Source of the DNA: an uncultured Clostridia bacterium
GTDB taxonomy: Bacteria > Bacillota > Clostridia > Peptostreptococcales > Anaerovoracaceae
Assembly (NCBI GenBank): GCA_934255545.1
Contig: CAKQOE010000018.1
Coordinates: 1-48,199, forward strand
Direction: 5' to 3'
Length of the DNA: 48,199 nucleotides
Shown here one piece after another: positions 1 to 8,376 of the stretch (position 1 is the first letter of the stretch; every line of letters starts with the position of its first letter). Made by a program: the position numbers and the translations under genes. Below the pieces are notes generated by a model. The model was not told the DNA's origin and did no database searches. It saw only the letters and a list, made by a program, of their open reading frames with translations.

Positions 1-306
1 AAGTCAGCAAAACAGCTATATGGCACAAATGCTGACCCGAAGGCGGAAGAAAAGTCAGCAAAACAGCTATATGGCACAAATGCTGACCCGAAAGCGCGAG
101 AGAAGTCAGCAAAACAGCTATATGGCACAAATGCTGACCCGAAAGCGCGAGAGAAGTCAGCAAAACAGTTATATGCTCAAAATGCTGACCCGAAGGCGCA
201 GAAAAAGTCAGCAAAACGACCATATGAGCAAAATGCTGACCCGAAGGCGCAAGAAAAGTCAGCAAAACAGCTATATGCCCAAAATGCTGACCCGCCAACA
301 AAAAAG
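1..306. repeat. 51-bp tandem repeat array, six units, with an inverted repeat in each unit
   Basis: Six head-to-tail units of exactly 51 bp start at 1, 52, 103, 154, 205 and 256; the array probably continues left of the window. Units 2 and 3 are identical. Every unit keeps GTCAGCA (unit positions 3-9) and TGCTGAC (30-36), which can pair over a 20-nt loop, while the loop centre and the last 10-12 bases vary. The final unit decays after GACCCG. Because 51 is a multiple of 3, several frames stay open, so long ORFs here are expected by default. I infer a structural or minisatellite element rather than a normal gene, but coding cannot be excluded. Confidence 0.9.
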
Positions 307-332
307 TATATAATTCCACAAGCAATAAAAAC

Positions 333-396
333 AAACTCCATTCAGAAAAACCGCAGAAGCATTGTCTGCAATCATACAGTTTTTCGAATGGAGTTT
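333..396. terminator. Long imperfect hairpin, probable terminator between the repeat array and ilvN
   Basis: The left arm 333-351 and right arm 379-396 pair over 18 bp with a single bulged A. A second small stem, GCAGA/TCTGC (353-357 with 365-369), sits in the loop. On the minus strand the hairpin is followed by a T-rich stretch, so it could end the ilvN transcript; on the plus strand only TTTT follows. It could work in both directions. Confidence 0.6.
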
Positions 397-504
397 TCAG
401 TTATCATATATGGACGAGATGCAGTCATGATGAACTGCCCGGATGAAAAATGGACAGTCATCGAGCGATATTGAGATCGCAGATCTGAAATCTGTATGAT
501 CTTA

Positions 505-975
505 TTATTTCTTGAGCGCAACAGTTCCGGTCTTCATAAGAGAAATGATGCCATAAGGCTCAAATGTATCGACGATAGACTGTGTAACTGAATCCTCAGC
601 AGAAGCCTCGATAATGATAGAGTCAGCCTTTATATCAACTATCCTTGCACCGAAAGCGTCAGCAAGCTGTATGATGTCGATGCGAGTCTCGTGAGTGGCG
701 CGGAGCTTCATCAGAAGCAGCTGGCGGCTTAAAGTGTCAGCGTTCGTAACGTTTTCGACATCGATTATCTCGTGAAGCTTTATAAGCTGCTTTATGACCT
801 GGTCGAGGATGTACTCGTCGCCGTCAACAACGACAGTCATCCTTGTAAGATTTTCATCCTCAGTAGCACTCGCTACGATAGAATCTATATTGTATCCTCT
901 TCTGCCGAACAGTCCTGAAATACGGCGAAGGACACCGGTCCTGTTTTCCATGAGAACTGAAAGTACATGTTTCAT
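505..975 (-). CDS. ilvN: Acetolactate synthase small (regulatory) subunit
   Basis: Regulatory subunit of acetohydroxyacid synthase, first common step of valine, leucine and isoleucine synthesis; its N-terminal ACT domain binds the feedback amino acid and activates the catalytic IlvB subunit. The 156-residue product opens with MKHVLSVLMENRTGVLRRI and carries the family GLFGRRGYNIDS segment, then the C-terminal small-subunit domain. The start is the ATG at 975 because AGGAGG lies 9 nt upstream; the frame stays open another 32 codons but that part is GC-rich palindrome. Length is normal for IlvN/IlvH. No ilvB is in the window on either side, so the catalytic partner must lie elsewhere or beyond the repeat array. 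Its own promoter and a leader of about 145 nt precede it. Confidence 0.95.
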   Translation of the reverse strand: MKHVLSVLMENRTGVLRRISGLFGRRGYNIDSIVASATEDENLTRMTVVVDGDEYILDQVIKQLIKLHEIIDVENVTNADTLSRQLLLMKLRATHETRIDIIQLADAFGARIVDIKADSIIIEASAEDSVTQSIVDTFEPYGIISLMKTGTVALKK

Positions 976-1017
976 AATTAATAGCCTCCTGTATGAATAA
1001 ATAGATCCGGCGGTCAG

Positions 1018-1087
1018 CGCCCGTCGCCGGGCGAGCATGATGCAGGGACCGCTCTGCAGAGCGGAATGCACGCGCGCCGGGCGCGCG
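1018..1087 (-). other. Three GC-rich palindromes in the ilvN leader
   Basis: The 5' leader of ilvN contains three compact hairpins: 1018-1033 (on the minus strand CGCCCG-GCGA-CGGGCG, a GNRA tetraloop), the 16-nt perfect palindrome 1049-1064, and 1071-1087 (7-bp CGCGCGC stem with a 3-nt loop). No run of branched-chain codons suggesting a leader peptide and no T-run attenuator is visible. Together they would fold most of the leader just upstream of the ribosome site. Confidence 0.6.
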
Positions 1088-1129
1088 CAGGTGTAAAGAC
1101 CGCATTACCGCCTGTTATCTGTTTTTTAG

Positions 1130-1158
1130 ATTATATCGCTATAATATGCGTCAGACAA
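1130..1158 (-). promoter_or_regulatory. Predicted sigma-A promoter for ilvN
   Basis: On the minus strand TTGTCT (1158-1153) and TATAAT (1135-1130) are separated by exactly 17 bp. Transcription would begin near 1123, giving the hairpin-rich leader. Confidence 0.65.
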
Positions 1159-1202
1159 TTATTAATTGCGGTAATTAGTTATTTTATCGAGTCGTCATCG
1201 TA

Positions 1203-2621
1203 TCAGCCATTTTTACCGGGGCTGTCATTATCGTGACTGTCGTCATCATCGGATATATCATCCGCGTTTTTGTCAGCGCTGTCCGCATCGTCATCCGGAC
1301 CGGCGTAAGGCATTTTTATAAGCTCAGCGGGTTCTTCTGCGTCATCAGGCGCTTCGTTGCCGCATATGTCATTTGGATCAGGCTCTATGTCTCCGCCGAG
1401 GAACTCTATAAAGCTGTCAAAATCAGTAAAATCGCTTTTTATGAATTCGTAAAACACAGGTTCCTTGAACTCATACTTAGTGGATACGGCGAGCGGATAC
1501 GACAGGAGTGAGAGATACATGCGGAACTCTGCGTCCTGAACATCCTCGAAAGAGTATCCCACTATAATGATCTGGCCATAGTCTGTCAGATAGTACATAG
1601 CGTGTATGTCATTGTTTATCATGTAGACCGGCTTGCCGACGTGAGCGTTCGTTTCGTTGAAATCTATATAGAGCTTGCCGTTTTCGTACGCTGTTTCAGT
1701 GAATACCGACGCGAAAGCAGCAAAAGTGTCAAGAAATTCCTCACTGTAGTCGAGCACTTCGTATACGGTTATGAACTCAGAACGGTTCATGAGCATCGCA
1801 GCCTCGGCGCCGGTTATGCGGAAATCAGACTGCAGCGCAACTGAAGAGACTCTTGTCTCTGCAGCGTTGAGCGTTATGGTAGATGTCACGAGCTGGTAAC
1901 GTCCGGCGTACTCTATGAGCGATTCGCAGAAAAACTCATGACTGTCAGGTTTCCCGGAGGGCTCGATGCTGTTTCTGCAGAGTGTTTTGGGCGCCATGTC
2001 AGAAAAAAGCTCACATCCGCTCATGTCCGGCCTGAGATCAGGTGTGATGATATCATCGTCAGAAATGCTCGAATGTTCAAGCAGCCATGACGCACCCCGC
2101 GCGTCACCTGATACGCATCTCATTAAAAAGTGATTTATTACATAATTTGCCTTATAAGCGCTGCCGCTGAGCTTCTTGAAAAGAGCCTTGTACTCAGCTC
2201 CGGTAAGCGTCTGCTCAGGCTTTGTAAGAAATGTGAATTTCTCACGGCCGTCCGGAAGCGGCTGGTCATACCGCGCATTTATCTTCATATGCGACTGGAT
2301 AAGGAAGCGAGCCTCTTTTTCTGAAACAGGTACAGAGTCGCCGCCCAGAGCGCCGCAGAGACGTGTGCGCTCTTCGAGTATGTCTACAGGCATATCTCCG
2401 TAACCCTCTGTGTATGATTCTATACCGTATTCTTCACAGTCCAGATAAAATATCTGGTGCATCTTTTCTATCCGCGAATCCCTGAGAACGTCCCATGTGA
2501 GTTCCAGTCCTATCACACCCATAAGGCGGGTATCTGTAGCGCTTCCTGAAACGAAGGTGCGTCCGTTTTCGATCTTCGGAATATCCAGACCGCCTTTTAT
2601 GACGCTGAACTTTGGTTTCAT
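1203..2621 (-). CDS. Unrecognised 472-residue acidic-tailed protein
   Basis: I do not recognise a family. The protein has no signal peptide or clear membrane segment and looks soluble. Residues 1-400 are mixed alpha/beta in character; the last 65 or so are strongly acidic and low-complexity (runs of Asp, PDDDADSAD, SDDDDSHDND). The ATG at 2621 is preceded by AAAGGAG at good distance and by a TTGCCC-N17-TATAAT promoter, and the frame is long and uninterrupted with codon use like its neighbours, so it is a real gene. It stands alone, ending about 45 nt before the ilvN promoter and pointing away from lysC. The DUF protein at 40687-41736 also appears as an orphan in this window, but I see no convincing similarity between the two. 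Confidence 0.85.
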   Translation of the reverse strand: MKPKFSVIKGGLDIPKIENGRTFVSGSATDTRLMGVIGLELTWDVLRDSRIEKMHQIFYLDCEEYGIESYTEGYGDMPVDILEERTRLCGALGGDSVPVSEKEARFLIQSHMKINARYDQPLPDGREKFTFLTKPEQTLTGAEYKALFKKLSGSAYKANYVINHFLMRCVSGDARGASWLLEHSSISDDDIITPDLRPDMSGCELFSDMAPKTLCRNSIEPSGKPDSHEFFCESLIEYAGRYQLVTSTITLNAAETRVSSVALQSDFRITGAEAAMLMNRSEFITVYEVLDYSEEFLDTFAAFASVFTETAYENGKLYIDFNETNAHVGKPVYMINNDIHAMYYLTDYGQIIIVGYSFEDVQDAEFRMYLSLLSYPLAVSTKYEFKEPVFYEFIKSDFTDFDSFIEFLGGDIEPDPNDICGNEAPDDAEEPAELIKMPYAGPDDDADSADKNADDISDDDDSHDNDSPGKNG

Positions 2622-2640
2622 TTATGTTCTCCTTTAAAAA

Positions 2641-2730
2641 GCGGGCCTGCCGGCCCGCCGTAGTATTCGTAAAGCAATGTATCCTGCGTTTCCCCGCCGC
2701 AGCGGGGAGTGCGTGTCAGCGTGAGCTGAC
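2641..2730 (-). other. Three mini-hairpins in the leader of the 472-residue gene
   Basis: The 321-nt gap 2622-2942 holds, from left: GCGGGCC/GGCCCGC (2641-2658), CCCCGC/GCGGGG (2692-2707, loop UGCG on the minus strand, a UNCG-type loop) and GTCAGC-GTGA-GCTGAC (2715-2730, GNRA loop when read on the plus strand). All lie between the minus-strand promoter at 2744-2772 and the ATG at 2621. The rest of the gap holds the two divergent promoters. Confidence 0.55.
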
Positions 2731-2743
2731 GGATCACTTTGAC

Positions 2744-2772
2744 ATTATACATTATTATTACACGTTGGGCAA
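2744..2772 (-). promoter_or_regulatory. Predicted promoter for the 472-residue gene
   Basis: Minus strand TTGCCC (2772-2767), 17-bp spacer, TATAAT (2749-2744). The -10 box is a perfect consensus; the -35 is moderate. Confidence 0.55.
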
Positions 2773-2813
2773 AGAATTCAATGTTACGAAAGCGTGATTT
2801 TTGTATACTTTTC

Positions 2814-2842
2814 TTGACCAGGCTTTACATATATTATAAAAT
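2814..2842 (+). promoter_or_regulatory. Predicted promoter for lysC
   Basis: TTGACC (2814-2819), 17-bp spacer, TAAAAT (2837-2842). Downstream, a hairpin pairs 2852-2863 with 2874-2886 (GCAGCT/AGCTGC plus A-T extension) within the roughly 100-nt leader. No lysine-riboswitch core is recognisable in a leader this short. Confidence 0.6.
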
Positions 2843-2942
2843 TCATTAGATGCAGCTTTTTTCCTATTTATATGTGAAAGAGCTGCGTCATTGCAATCAT
2901 TGTTAAATTATTTTTTGAAAATATAAATTGAAAGGTAACAAA

Positions 2943-4256
2943 ATGGGCGTTAAAGTAGTAAAATTCGGTGGCTCGTCAGTTGCTGACGCCATCCAGCTCC
3001 AGAAGGTAAAGAGTATAGTAATGTCTGATCCGGACAGAAAGTATGTTGTTGTTTCAGCTCCGGGCAAGCGTTATTCAGATGATAACAAGATCACAGATCT
3101 TCTGTATCTGTGCAAGACTCATATAGATCACAACATACCGGCAGACCATGTTTTCCAGGTCATCTGCGACAGATTCAGGATCATGGAGCTCAATCTCGGC
3201 GTAAATGTAGGCATTGACAAGGAGCTTGAAGAGATCCGTCAGAATCTTAAGCCGGGTGTCACTGCTGATTATATCGCAAGCCGCGGCGAGTATCTCTGCG
3301 GTAAGCTGGCAGCAGCTGTTCTCGGTTTTGATTTTGTCGATCCTGCAGGTCTTATACAGTTTGATGAAAAGGGCAGACATATGGCTGACGCTACGCATGA
3401 AGCACTTTCAGCTGAGCTTGCAAAGCATGAGAACGCAGTTATACCGGGCTTCTACGGATCAAATCCTGACGGTACTGTACGTACATTCTCACGCGGCGGC
3501 TCTGATATCACAGGATCGCTCGTTGCAAAGGCTGTAGGTGCTGATATATATGAAAACTGGACTGACGTTTCAGGCTTCCTGGTATCTGATCCGAGGATCG
3601 TCGATAACCCTAAGCCTATAAAAAACATTACATACAAGGAGCTCCGCGAGCTGTCATACATGGGCGCAAGCGTGCTTCATGAGGATGCGATATTCCCTGT
3701 AAGAGAGGTGAATATCCCTATAAATATCAGAAATACGAATGAACCTGATAATCCGGGAACTATAATATCAGATACTCCTGCAGAGAGTGACGATATAATT
3801 ACAGGTATCGCAGGCAGAAAGGACTTCGTAGTTATCGCTCTGTACAAAAATATGATGAACTCGGAGATCGGTTTTGTTAAGCGTCTGCTTACTATACTTG
3901 AAAATAATGAGATCTCTTTCGAGCATCTTCCGAGCGGTATCGACACTGTATGTATCGTAATATCAAAGCAGCAGCTTGAGGGCAAGCTCCAGGATCTGCT
4001 TGAGGACATAGAAAAGAGACTTAAGCCTGATTCAGTCGAGATATACCAGGATATGGCGCTTATCGCTACTGTAGGTCTTGGAATGAACCGCAGGCCAGGC
4101 GTATGCGCTACGCTGTTCGGAGCTTTAAACGATGCGGGCGTAAATGTACGTATGATAGACCAGGGGTCAAGTGAGATGAACATCATTGTAGGCGTTGAAA
4201 ACGACAGCTTTGAGGCTGCTATAAGATCCATCTACAATGCGTTTATTAATAAATAA
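2943..4256 (+). CDS. lysC: Aspartate kinase
   Basis: Phosphorylates aspartate at the head of the lysine, methionine and threonine pathways. The 437-residue product starts VKVVKFGGSSVAD, the kinase signature, has the ASRGEY and FSRGGSD nucleotide/aspartate-binding segments, and ends with a pair of ACT domains (from about residue 295) expected to bind a feedback amino acid. An upstream in-frame TTG at 2928 is less likely: the ATG at 2943 has AAAGG seven bases before it. The overall build resembles the monofunctional single-polypeptide class (LysC/ThrA-like) found in many Clostridia. It has its own promoter and ends 40 nt before secA, so the two may be cotranscribed. The exact isozyme and allosteric effector cannot be told from sequence alone. 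Confidence 0.93.
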   Translation: MGVKVVKFGGSSVADAIQLQKVKSIVMSDPDRKYVVVSAPGKRYSDDNKITDLLYLCKTHIDHNIPADHVFQVICDRFRIMELNLGVNVGIDKELEEIRQNLKPGVTADYIASRGEYLCGKLAAAVLGFDFVDPAGLIQFDEKGRHMADATHEALSAELAKHENAVIPGFYGSNPDGTVRTFSRGGSDITGSLVAKAVGADIYENWTDVSGFLVSDPRIVDNPKPIKNITYKELRELSYMGASVLHEDAIFPVREVNIPINIRNTNEPDNPGTIISDTPAESDDIITGIAGRKDFVVIALYKNMMNSEIGFVKRLLTILENNEISFEHLPSGIDTVCIVISKQQLEGKLQDLLEDIEKRLKPDSVEIYQDMALIATVGLGMNRRPGVCATLFGALNDAGVNVRMIDQGSSEMNIIVGVENDSFEAAIRSIYNAFINK

Positions 4257-4296
4257 TAATTCAAAAGGAAAGTAAAAGGACACGAGGGTGTAAAGC

Positions 4297-7068
4297 ATGG
4301 GTATTATGGAATTGGTCTTTGGGGACCTTAACAAGAAGGAAGTAAAAAAGCTTGAAAAAATAGCTGACAAGGTAATGGCTCTTGATGAAGAGATGCAGAA
4401 GCTTACGGACGATGAGCTGAGAGCCAAGACAGAAGAATTTAAAGACAGATGCCAGAACAAGGGCGAATCTCTCGATTCGCTCCTGCCTGAAGCGTTTGCT
4501 GTATGCCGCGAAGGAGCATCAAGAACGCTCGGCATGAAGCATTTTAAAGTGCAGGTAATAGGCGGTATCGCGCTTCACCAGGGCCGTATCGCAGAGATGC
4601 GTACAGGTGAAGGTAAGACACTCGTGGCAACTCTTCCTGCATATCTTAACGCCCTTGAGGGAAAGGGCGTTTATGTAGTAACTGTAAACGACTATCTGGC
4701 AAAGCGAGACATGGAGTGGATGGGAAAGCTCTATACATTCCTTGGACTGACTGTAGGAGGTATATTCCACAGCGTTCCTGCCGAGAAGAGAAAGCATGAA
4801 TATCTGTGCGATATAACTTACGGAACTAATAACGAGTTCGGTTTTGACTATCTGCGTGACAATATGGTCAGCTACAAGGAACAGATGGTACAGCGCGACC
4901 TGAATTACGCTATCGTCGATGAAGTCGATTCCATCCTGATCGATGAAGCGCGTACTCCGCTTATCATTTCAGGCATGGGTGAAAAGTCTACAGATCTTTA
5001 CACGAAGGCTGACAGATTTGTAAAGAACTTCAAGCTGGACGAAGACTTTACTATGGATGAAAAGGACAAGACTGTATCGCTTACTGAAGAGGGCGTATCG
5101 CGCTGCGAGGATTACTTTGGAGTCGAGAACTTCTCGGATCCTGAAAATATGGAGCTCAACCATCATGTTATACAGGCGCTGAAGGCAAACTTCATTATGA
5201 AGCGCGATGTAGACTATGTGGCTCAGGACGGCGAGATACTTATCGTAGATGAGTTTACAGGACGTATAATGCAGGGACGCCGTTACAGCAACGGACTGCA
5301 CCAGGCCATAGAAGCGAAGGAAGGCATGAATGTAAGGAGCGAGTCAAAGACTCTTGCCACTATCACTCTTCAGAACTACTTCAGAATGTTCAATAAGCTG
5401 TCAGGTATGACAGGTACTGCAAAGACTGAAGAAGACGAGTTCCGCGACATCTACAACATGGACGTTGTTGTTATCCCTACAAACAAGCCTGTAAGACGTA
5501 CAGATCTGGATGATTCGGTTTATCTTAACGAGCCTGCAAAGTTCCGCGCTATCGTAAATGAGATCGCTGAAGTGCATGAGACGGGCAGACCTGTACTCGT
5601 AGGTACTATTTCGATAGAAAAGTCAGAGGCTATAAGCGACCTTCTCAAAAAGCGCGGCATAAAGCACAACGTTCTGAATGCGAAGCATCATGAGCGTGAG
5701 GCTGAGATCGTAGCAGAGGCAGGCCGTCTCGGAGCGGTAACTATCGCGACAAACATGGCCGGCCGTGGTACAGATATCATACTCGGCGGCAACCCTGAGT
5801 TTGAAGCAAAGAAGGAAATGAGAAAGCTCGGATATGACGAGAATACCATCTCATATGCCTCAAGCCGTATACCTCTCGAAGACGAGGAGCTTCTCGCTGC
5901 CAGAAAGGTATTTGACGATCTTCATGACAAGTACAAGGCTGAGAGGGCTGAGGAGCAGGAAAAGGTGCGCGAGCTTGGCGGCCTTCATATCATAGGTACT
6001 GAGCGCCATGAGTCGAGACGTATAGACAATCAGCTGAGAGGACGTGCCGGAAGACAGGGTGACCCGGGTTCCACAAAGTTCTTCATCGGCCTTGACGATG
6101 ACCTTATGCGTCTGTTCGGAGGCGAGAGGATACAGGCCATGATGGCGAGATTCAACGGCTCAGAAGACGAACCTATAGAAGCAAAGCCGCTCACAAGAGC
6201 TATAGAAAACGCACAGAAGAAGGTAGAAGGCAGAAACTTCACTTCACGTAAGTACGTTCTCCAGTACGACAACGTAATGAACAAGCAGCGTGAGATAATC
6301 TACGGCGAGCGCCGCAGAGTACTCGATGGTGAGGATCTCAAGAGCCATATCCTTTCTATGGCTGACGAATTTGCTGACGCATATATAGATACATGCACAG
6401 CGGAGTCAAAGTTCTCAGAAGAATGGAATCTGCCTGATCTTGAAAAGTCAATAAAGAAGCTCTGCAATGCGTTTACCCTTCCTGATTACGGCGATACCCC
6501 TGATGTTACGCCTGAGCAGCTTCATGAAGATGTACATGCAGAAATTGCAAAGCTTTACGATGAAAAGGAAGCTGAGATCGGCGAAGAACGTATGAGAGAG
6601 CTCGAAAGAATGATCCTCATAAGAGTCGTAGACAATAAATGGATGGATCATATCGACGCTATGGACCAGCTCCGTACAGGTATAGGCCTGAGAGGTCTCG
6701 GACATCAGGATCCTGCACAGGCTTACGCGCAGGAAGGCTTTGATATGTTCGAAGAAATGATAAGCAATATCAAAGAAGATACAGTAAAGTTCTGTTTCAA
6801 CGTAACAGTTCAGACAAATACTGAGCGTGTACAGGTAATGGAAGCAGGAAATGCCCAGAAAGAAGACGTAGCACCGTCAGTAGGCGGCGGCGCGCTCCAG
6901 CATCAGCAGCGCGGAGGACAGGCGATGCCGTCTGCAGCACCAAAGGAAACAAAGGAAGCTCCTAAAGTTCCGATCAAGCGCGAAGCACCAAAGGTAGGAA
7001 GAAACGATCCATGCCCTTGTGGCTCAGGAAAGAAATATAAGAACTGCTGCGGAAAGAACGAGCAGTAA
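4297..7068 (+). CDS. secA: Protein translocase ATPase SecA
   Basis: ATP-driven motor that pushes unfolded preproteins through SecYEG at the membrane. The 923-residue protein has Walker A GEGKT at 104-108, the DEVD Walker B near 208-211, the preprotein cross-linking region, the second RecA-like domain with GRAGRQGDPG, and the helical scaffold and wing domains. The C-terminus carries the SecB/ribosome-binding zinc motif with Cys906, Cys908, Cys917 and Cys918, after a Gly/Gln/Pro/Lys-rich linker of about 60 residues. Length is slightly above that of Bacillus SecA. The ATG at 4297 follows a GAGGG site. prfB follows after 147 nt, the secA-prfB order common in Bacillota. Confidence 0.98.
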   Translation: MGIMELVFGDLNKKEVKKLEKIADKVMALDEEMQKLTDDELRAKTEEFKDRCQNKGESLDSLLPEAFAVCREGASRTLGMKHFKVQVIGGIALHQGRIAEMRTGEGKTLVATLPAYLNALEGKGVYVVTVNDYLAKRDMEWMGKLYTFLGLTVGGIFHSVPAEKRKHEYLCDITYGTNNEFGFDYLRDNMVSYKEQMVQRDLNYAIVDEVDSILIDEARTPLIISGMGEKSTDLYTKADRFVKNFKLDEDFTMDEKDKTVSLTEEGVSRCEDYFGVENFSDPENMELNHHVIQALKANFIMKRDVDYVAQDGEILIVDEFTGRIMQGRRYSNGLHQAIEAKEGMNVRSESKTLATITLQNYFRMFNKLSGMTGTAKTEEDEFRDIYNMDVVVIPTNKPVRRTDLDDSVYLNEPAKFRAIVNEIAEVHETGRPVLVGTISIEKSEAISDLLKKRGIKHNVLNAKHHEREAEIVAEAGRLGAVTIATNMAGRGTDIILGGNPEFEAKKEMRKLGYDENTISYASSRIPLEDEELLAARKVFDDLHDKYKAERAEEQEKVRELGGLHIIGTERHESRRIDNQLRGRAGRQGDPGSTKFFIGLDDDLMRLFGGERIQAMMARFNGSEDEPIEAKPLTRAIENAQKKVEGRNFTSRKYVLQYDNVMNKQREIIYGERRRVLDGEDLKSHILSMADEFADAYIDTCTAESKFSEEWNLPDLEKSIKKLCNAFTLPDYGDTPDVTPEQLHEDVHAEIAKLYDEKEAEIGEERMRELERMILIRVVDNKWMDHIDAMDQLRTGIGLRGLGHQDPAQAYAQEGFDMFEEMISNIKEDTVKFCFNVTVQTNTERVQVMEAGNAQKEDVAPSVGGGALQHQQRGGQAMPSAAPKETKEAPKVPIKREAPKVGRNDPCPCGSGKKYKNCCGKNEQ

Positions 7069-7098
7069 CCTGAAAAATATATAGATCAAAACATTACA

Positions 7099-7132
7099 GG
7101 GACCGGGCCGCATATATTAAAAGTCCGGTCCC
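7099..7132 (+). other. Stem-loop between secA and prfB
   Basis: GGGACCGG (7099-7106) pairs perfectly with CCGGTCCC (7125-7132). No T-run follows, so it is a weak or Rho-dependent end signal, or a processing/stability hairpin in a secA-prfB transcript. Confidence 0.45.
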
Positions 7133-7215
7133 GGATGCTTTAAGCAGGTATTTTGCAGTGTAAATGCTGTACAGCTATAACAAATAACAAGTAAAATAAA
7201 AGGATGTGATGAAAA

Positions 7216-8317
7216 GTGTTGGAACTCGATAACATCAAGTACGAAATGAACGCAGTTCATAACAGCTTAAAAGAATTGGGTGAGTCCCTTTGACGTCCCT
7301 GCGTTAAAGGAACAGCTCGATGAAGTTATAAATTACGATCTGCAGAGGACCGACCTCTGGGATGACCCTGAGGCAGCCGGAAAGGTGCTTCAGAAGAAAA
7401 AATCGCTCGAAAAAAAGATAAACTCATATGAAAAACTCGAAGGCGACTACGAAGATATAAATGTCCTTATAGAAATGGCTGAAGAAGCAGACGACGAGTC
7501 CCTCGTCCCGGAGATAGAAGACTTATTTAAAAAACTGAAGGAAGATATAGAAGACCTGAGGATAGAGACGCTTCTCGACGGCGAGTACGACAAAAATAAC
7601 GCCATACTGTCAATACATGCAGGCTCAGGCGGCGTAGACGCTCAGGACTGGGCGGAGATGCTTTACAGGATGTACAGCAGATGGATAGAGCGAAAGGGTT
7701 TCACGTATACGCTGCTCGATTTTCAGAAGGATGACGCAGGCGGCATAAAGAATGCGACCCTGCTCGTAAAGGGCGAAAATGCCTACGGCTATCTGAAAAA
7801 CGAAAGAGGCGTACACCGCCTCGTAAGGATATCACCGTTCGACTCACAGGCCCGCAGACATACATCGTTTGCCGCTGTAGACGTTTCACCTGAGATCGAT
7901 GAGGCTACAGACGTTGAGATATCGCCTGACGATATCAGGATAGATACGTACCGTTCGAGCGGCGCAGGCGGTCAGCACGTCAATACGACTGACTCCGCGA
8001 TAAGGATAACGCATATACCTACAAATATAGTAGTAACATGCCAGAATGAACGCTCACAGCACCAGAATAAGGAAATGGCGATGCGCGTCCTCAAAGGCCG
8101 CCTGATAGAACTCAAAGAACGCGAACATAAGGACCGCATAGACGAGTTGAAGGGCGATTACGGACAGATAACATGGGGAAATCAGATACGCTCTTACGTA
8201 TTCCAGCCATATACTATGGTAAAAGACCACAGAACTGGAGCAGAGGTAAGCGATGTCCAAAAAGTAATGGATGGAGATATAGATTACTTCATAAATGAAA
8301 AGCTGAAACAGCGTTAA
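7216..8317 (+). CDS. prfB: Peptide chain release factor 2, made by programmed +1 frameshift
   Basis: RF2 recognises UAA and UGA and releases the peptide. The gene starts with GTG at 7216, reads 25 codons to an in-frame TGA at 7291-7293, and continues +1 from 7292 to the TAA at 8315-8317, giving 366 residues, the usual RF2 length. The slip codon is CTT before TGA C, as in other bacterial prfB genes. In the joined protein the stop-codon reader SPF is at 206-208 and the catalytic GGQ at 251-253. Without the frameshift only a 25-residue peptide is made. When RF2 is scarce the ribosome pauses at UGA and slips, so RF2 regulates itself. tex follows within 60 nt. Confidence 0.97.
7278..7294 (+). promoter_or_regulatory. 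prfB +1 frameshift site
   Basis: GGGTGA (7278-7283), a partial internal Shine-Dalgarno-like element, lies four bases before CTT-TGA-C (7288-7294). CTT slips to TTT in the +1 frame and reading resumes at GAC. The element is weaker than the AGGGGG of E. coli. Confidence 0.9.
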
Positions 8318-8376
8318 TGCTGCAGCCGGGCGCGCCTGCCGGGCAGGCGGAACAATTATCAGGAGAATTATATAAA

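Larger units (their letters stand above)
1..474 (+). other. Open frame through the 51-bp array, possible 3' end of an upstream gene
   Basis: The frame beginning at base 1 has no stop until TGA at 472-474, with a 17-residue repeat (core NADPKA, KSAKQLY) followed by about 55 non-repetitive residues. Several differences between units are silent in this frame (CTA/TTA, AAG/AAA, CAA/CAG, GCT/GCC), which slightly favours it over the other open frames. A second ATG-started frame at 20-313 has no ribosome site. The end of the frame runs through the hairpin at 333-396, which argues against real coding. I recognise no protein family. Confidence 0.2.

Noticed and set aside
1..306. CRISPR array
   Set aside because: Units are contiguous with no unique spacers of constant length, and no cas genes are present.
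20..313. 97-residue repetitive ORF starting at ATG 20
   Set aside because: No ribosome site; the frame is open only because the 51-bp period is a multiple of three, and another frame through the same array is longer with more silent differences between units.
505..1071. Longer ilvN start at 1071
   Set aside because: The extra 32 codons are GC-rich palindrome; the ATG at 975 has AGGAGG and begins the conserved protein.
2622..2942. Lysine riboswitch before lysC
   Set aside because: The lysC promoter leaves only about 100 nt of leader, too short for an L-box, and none of its conserved core is visible.
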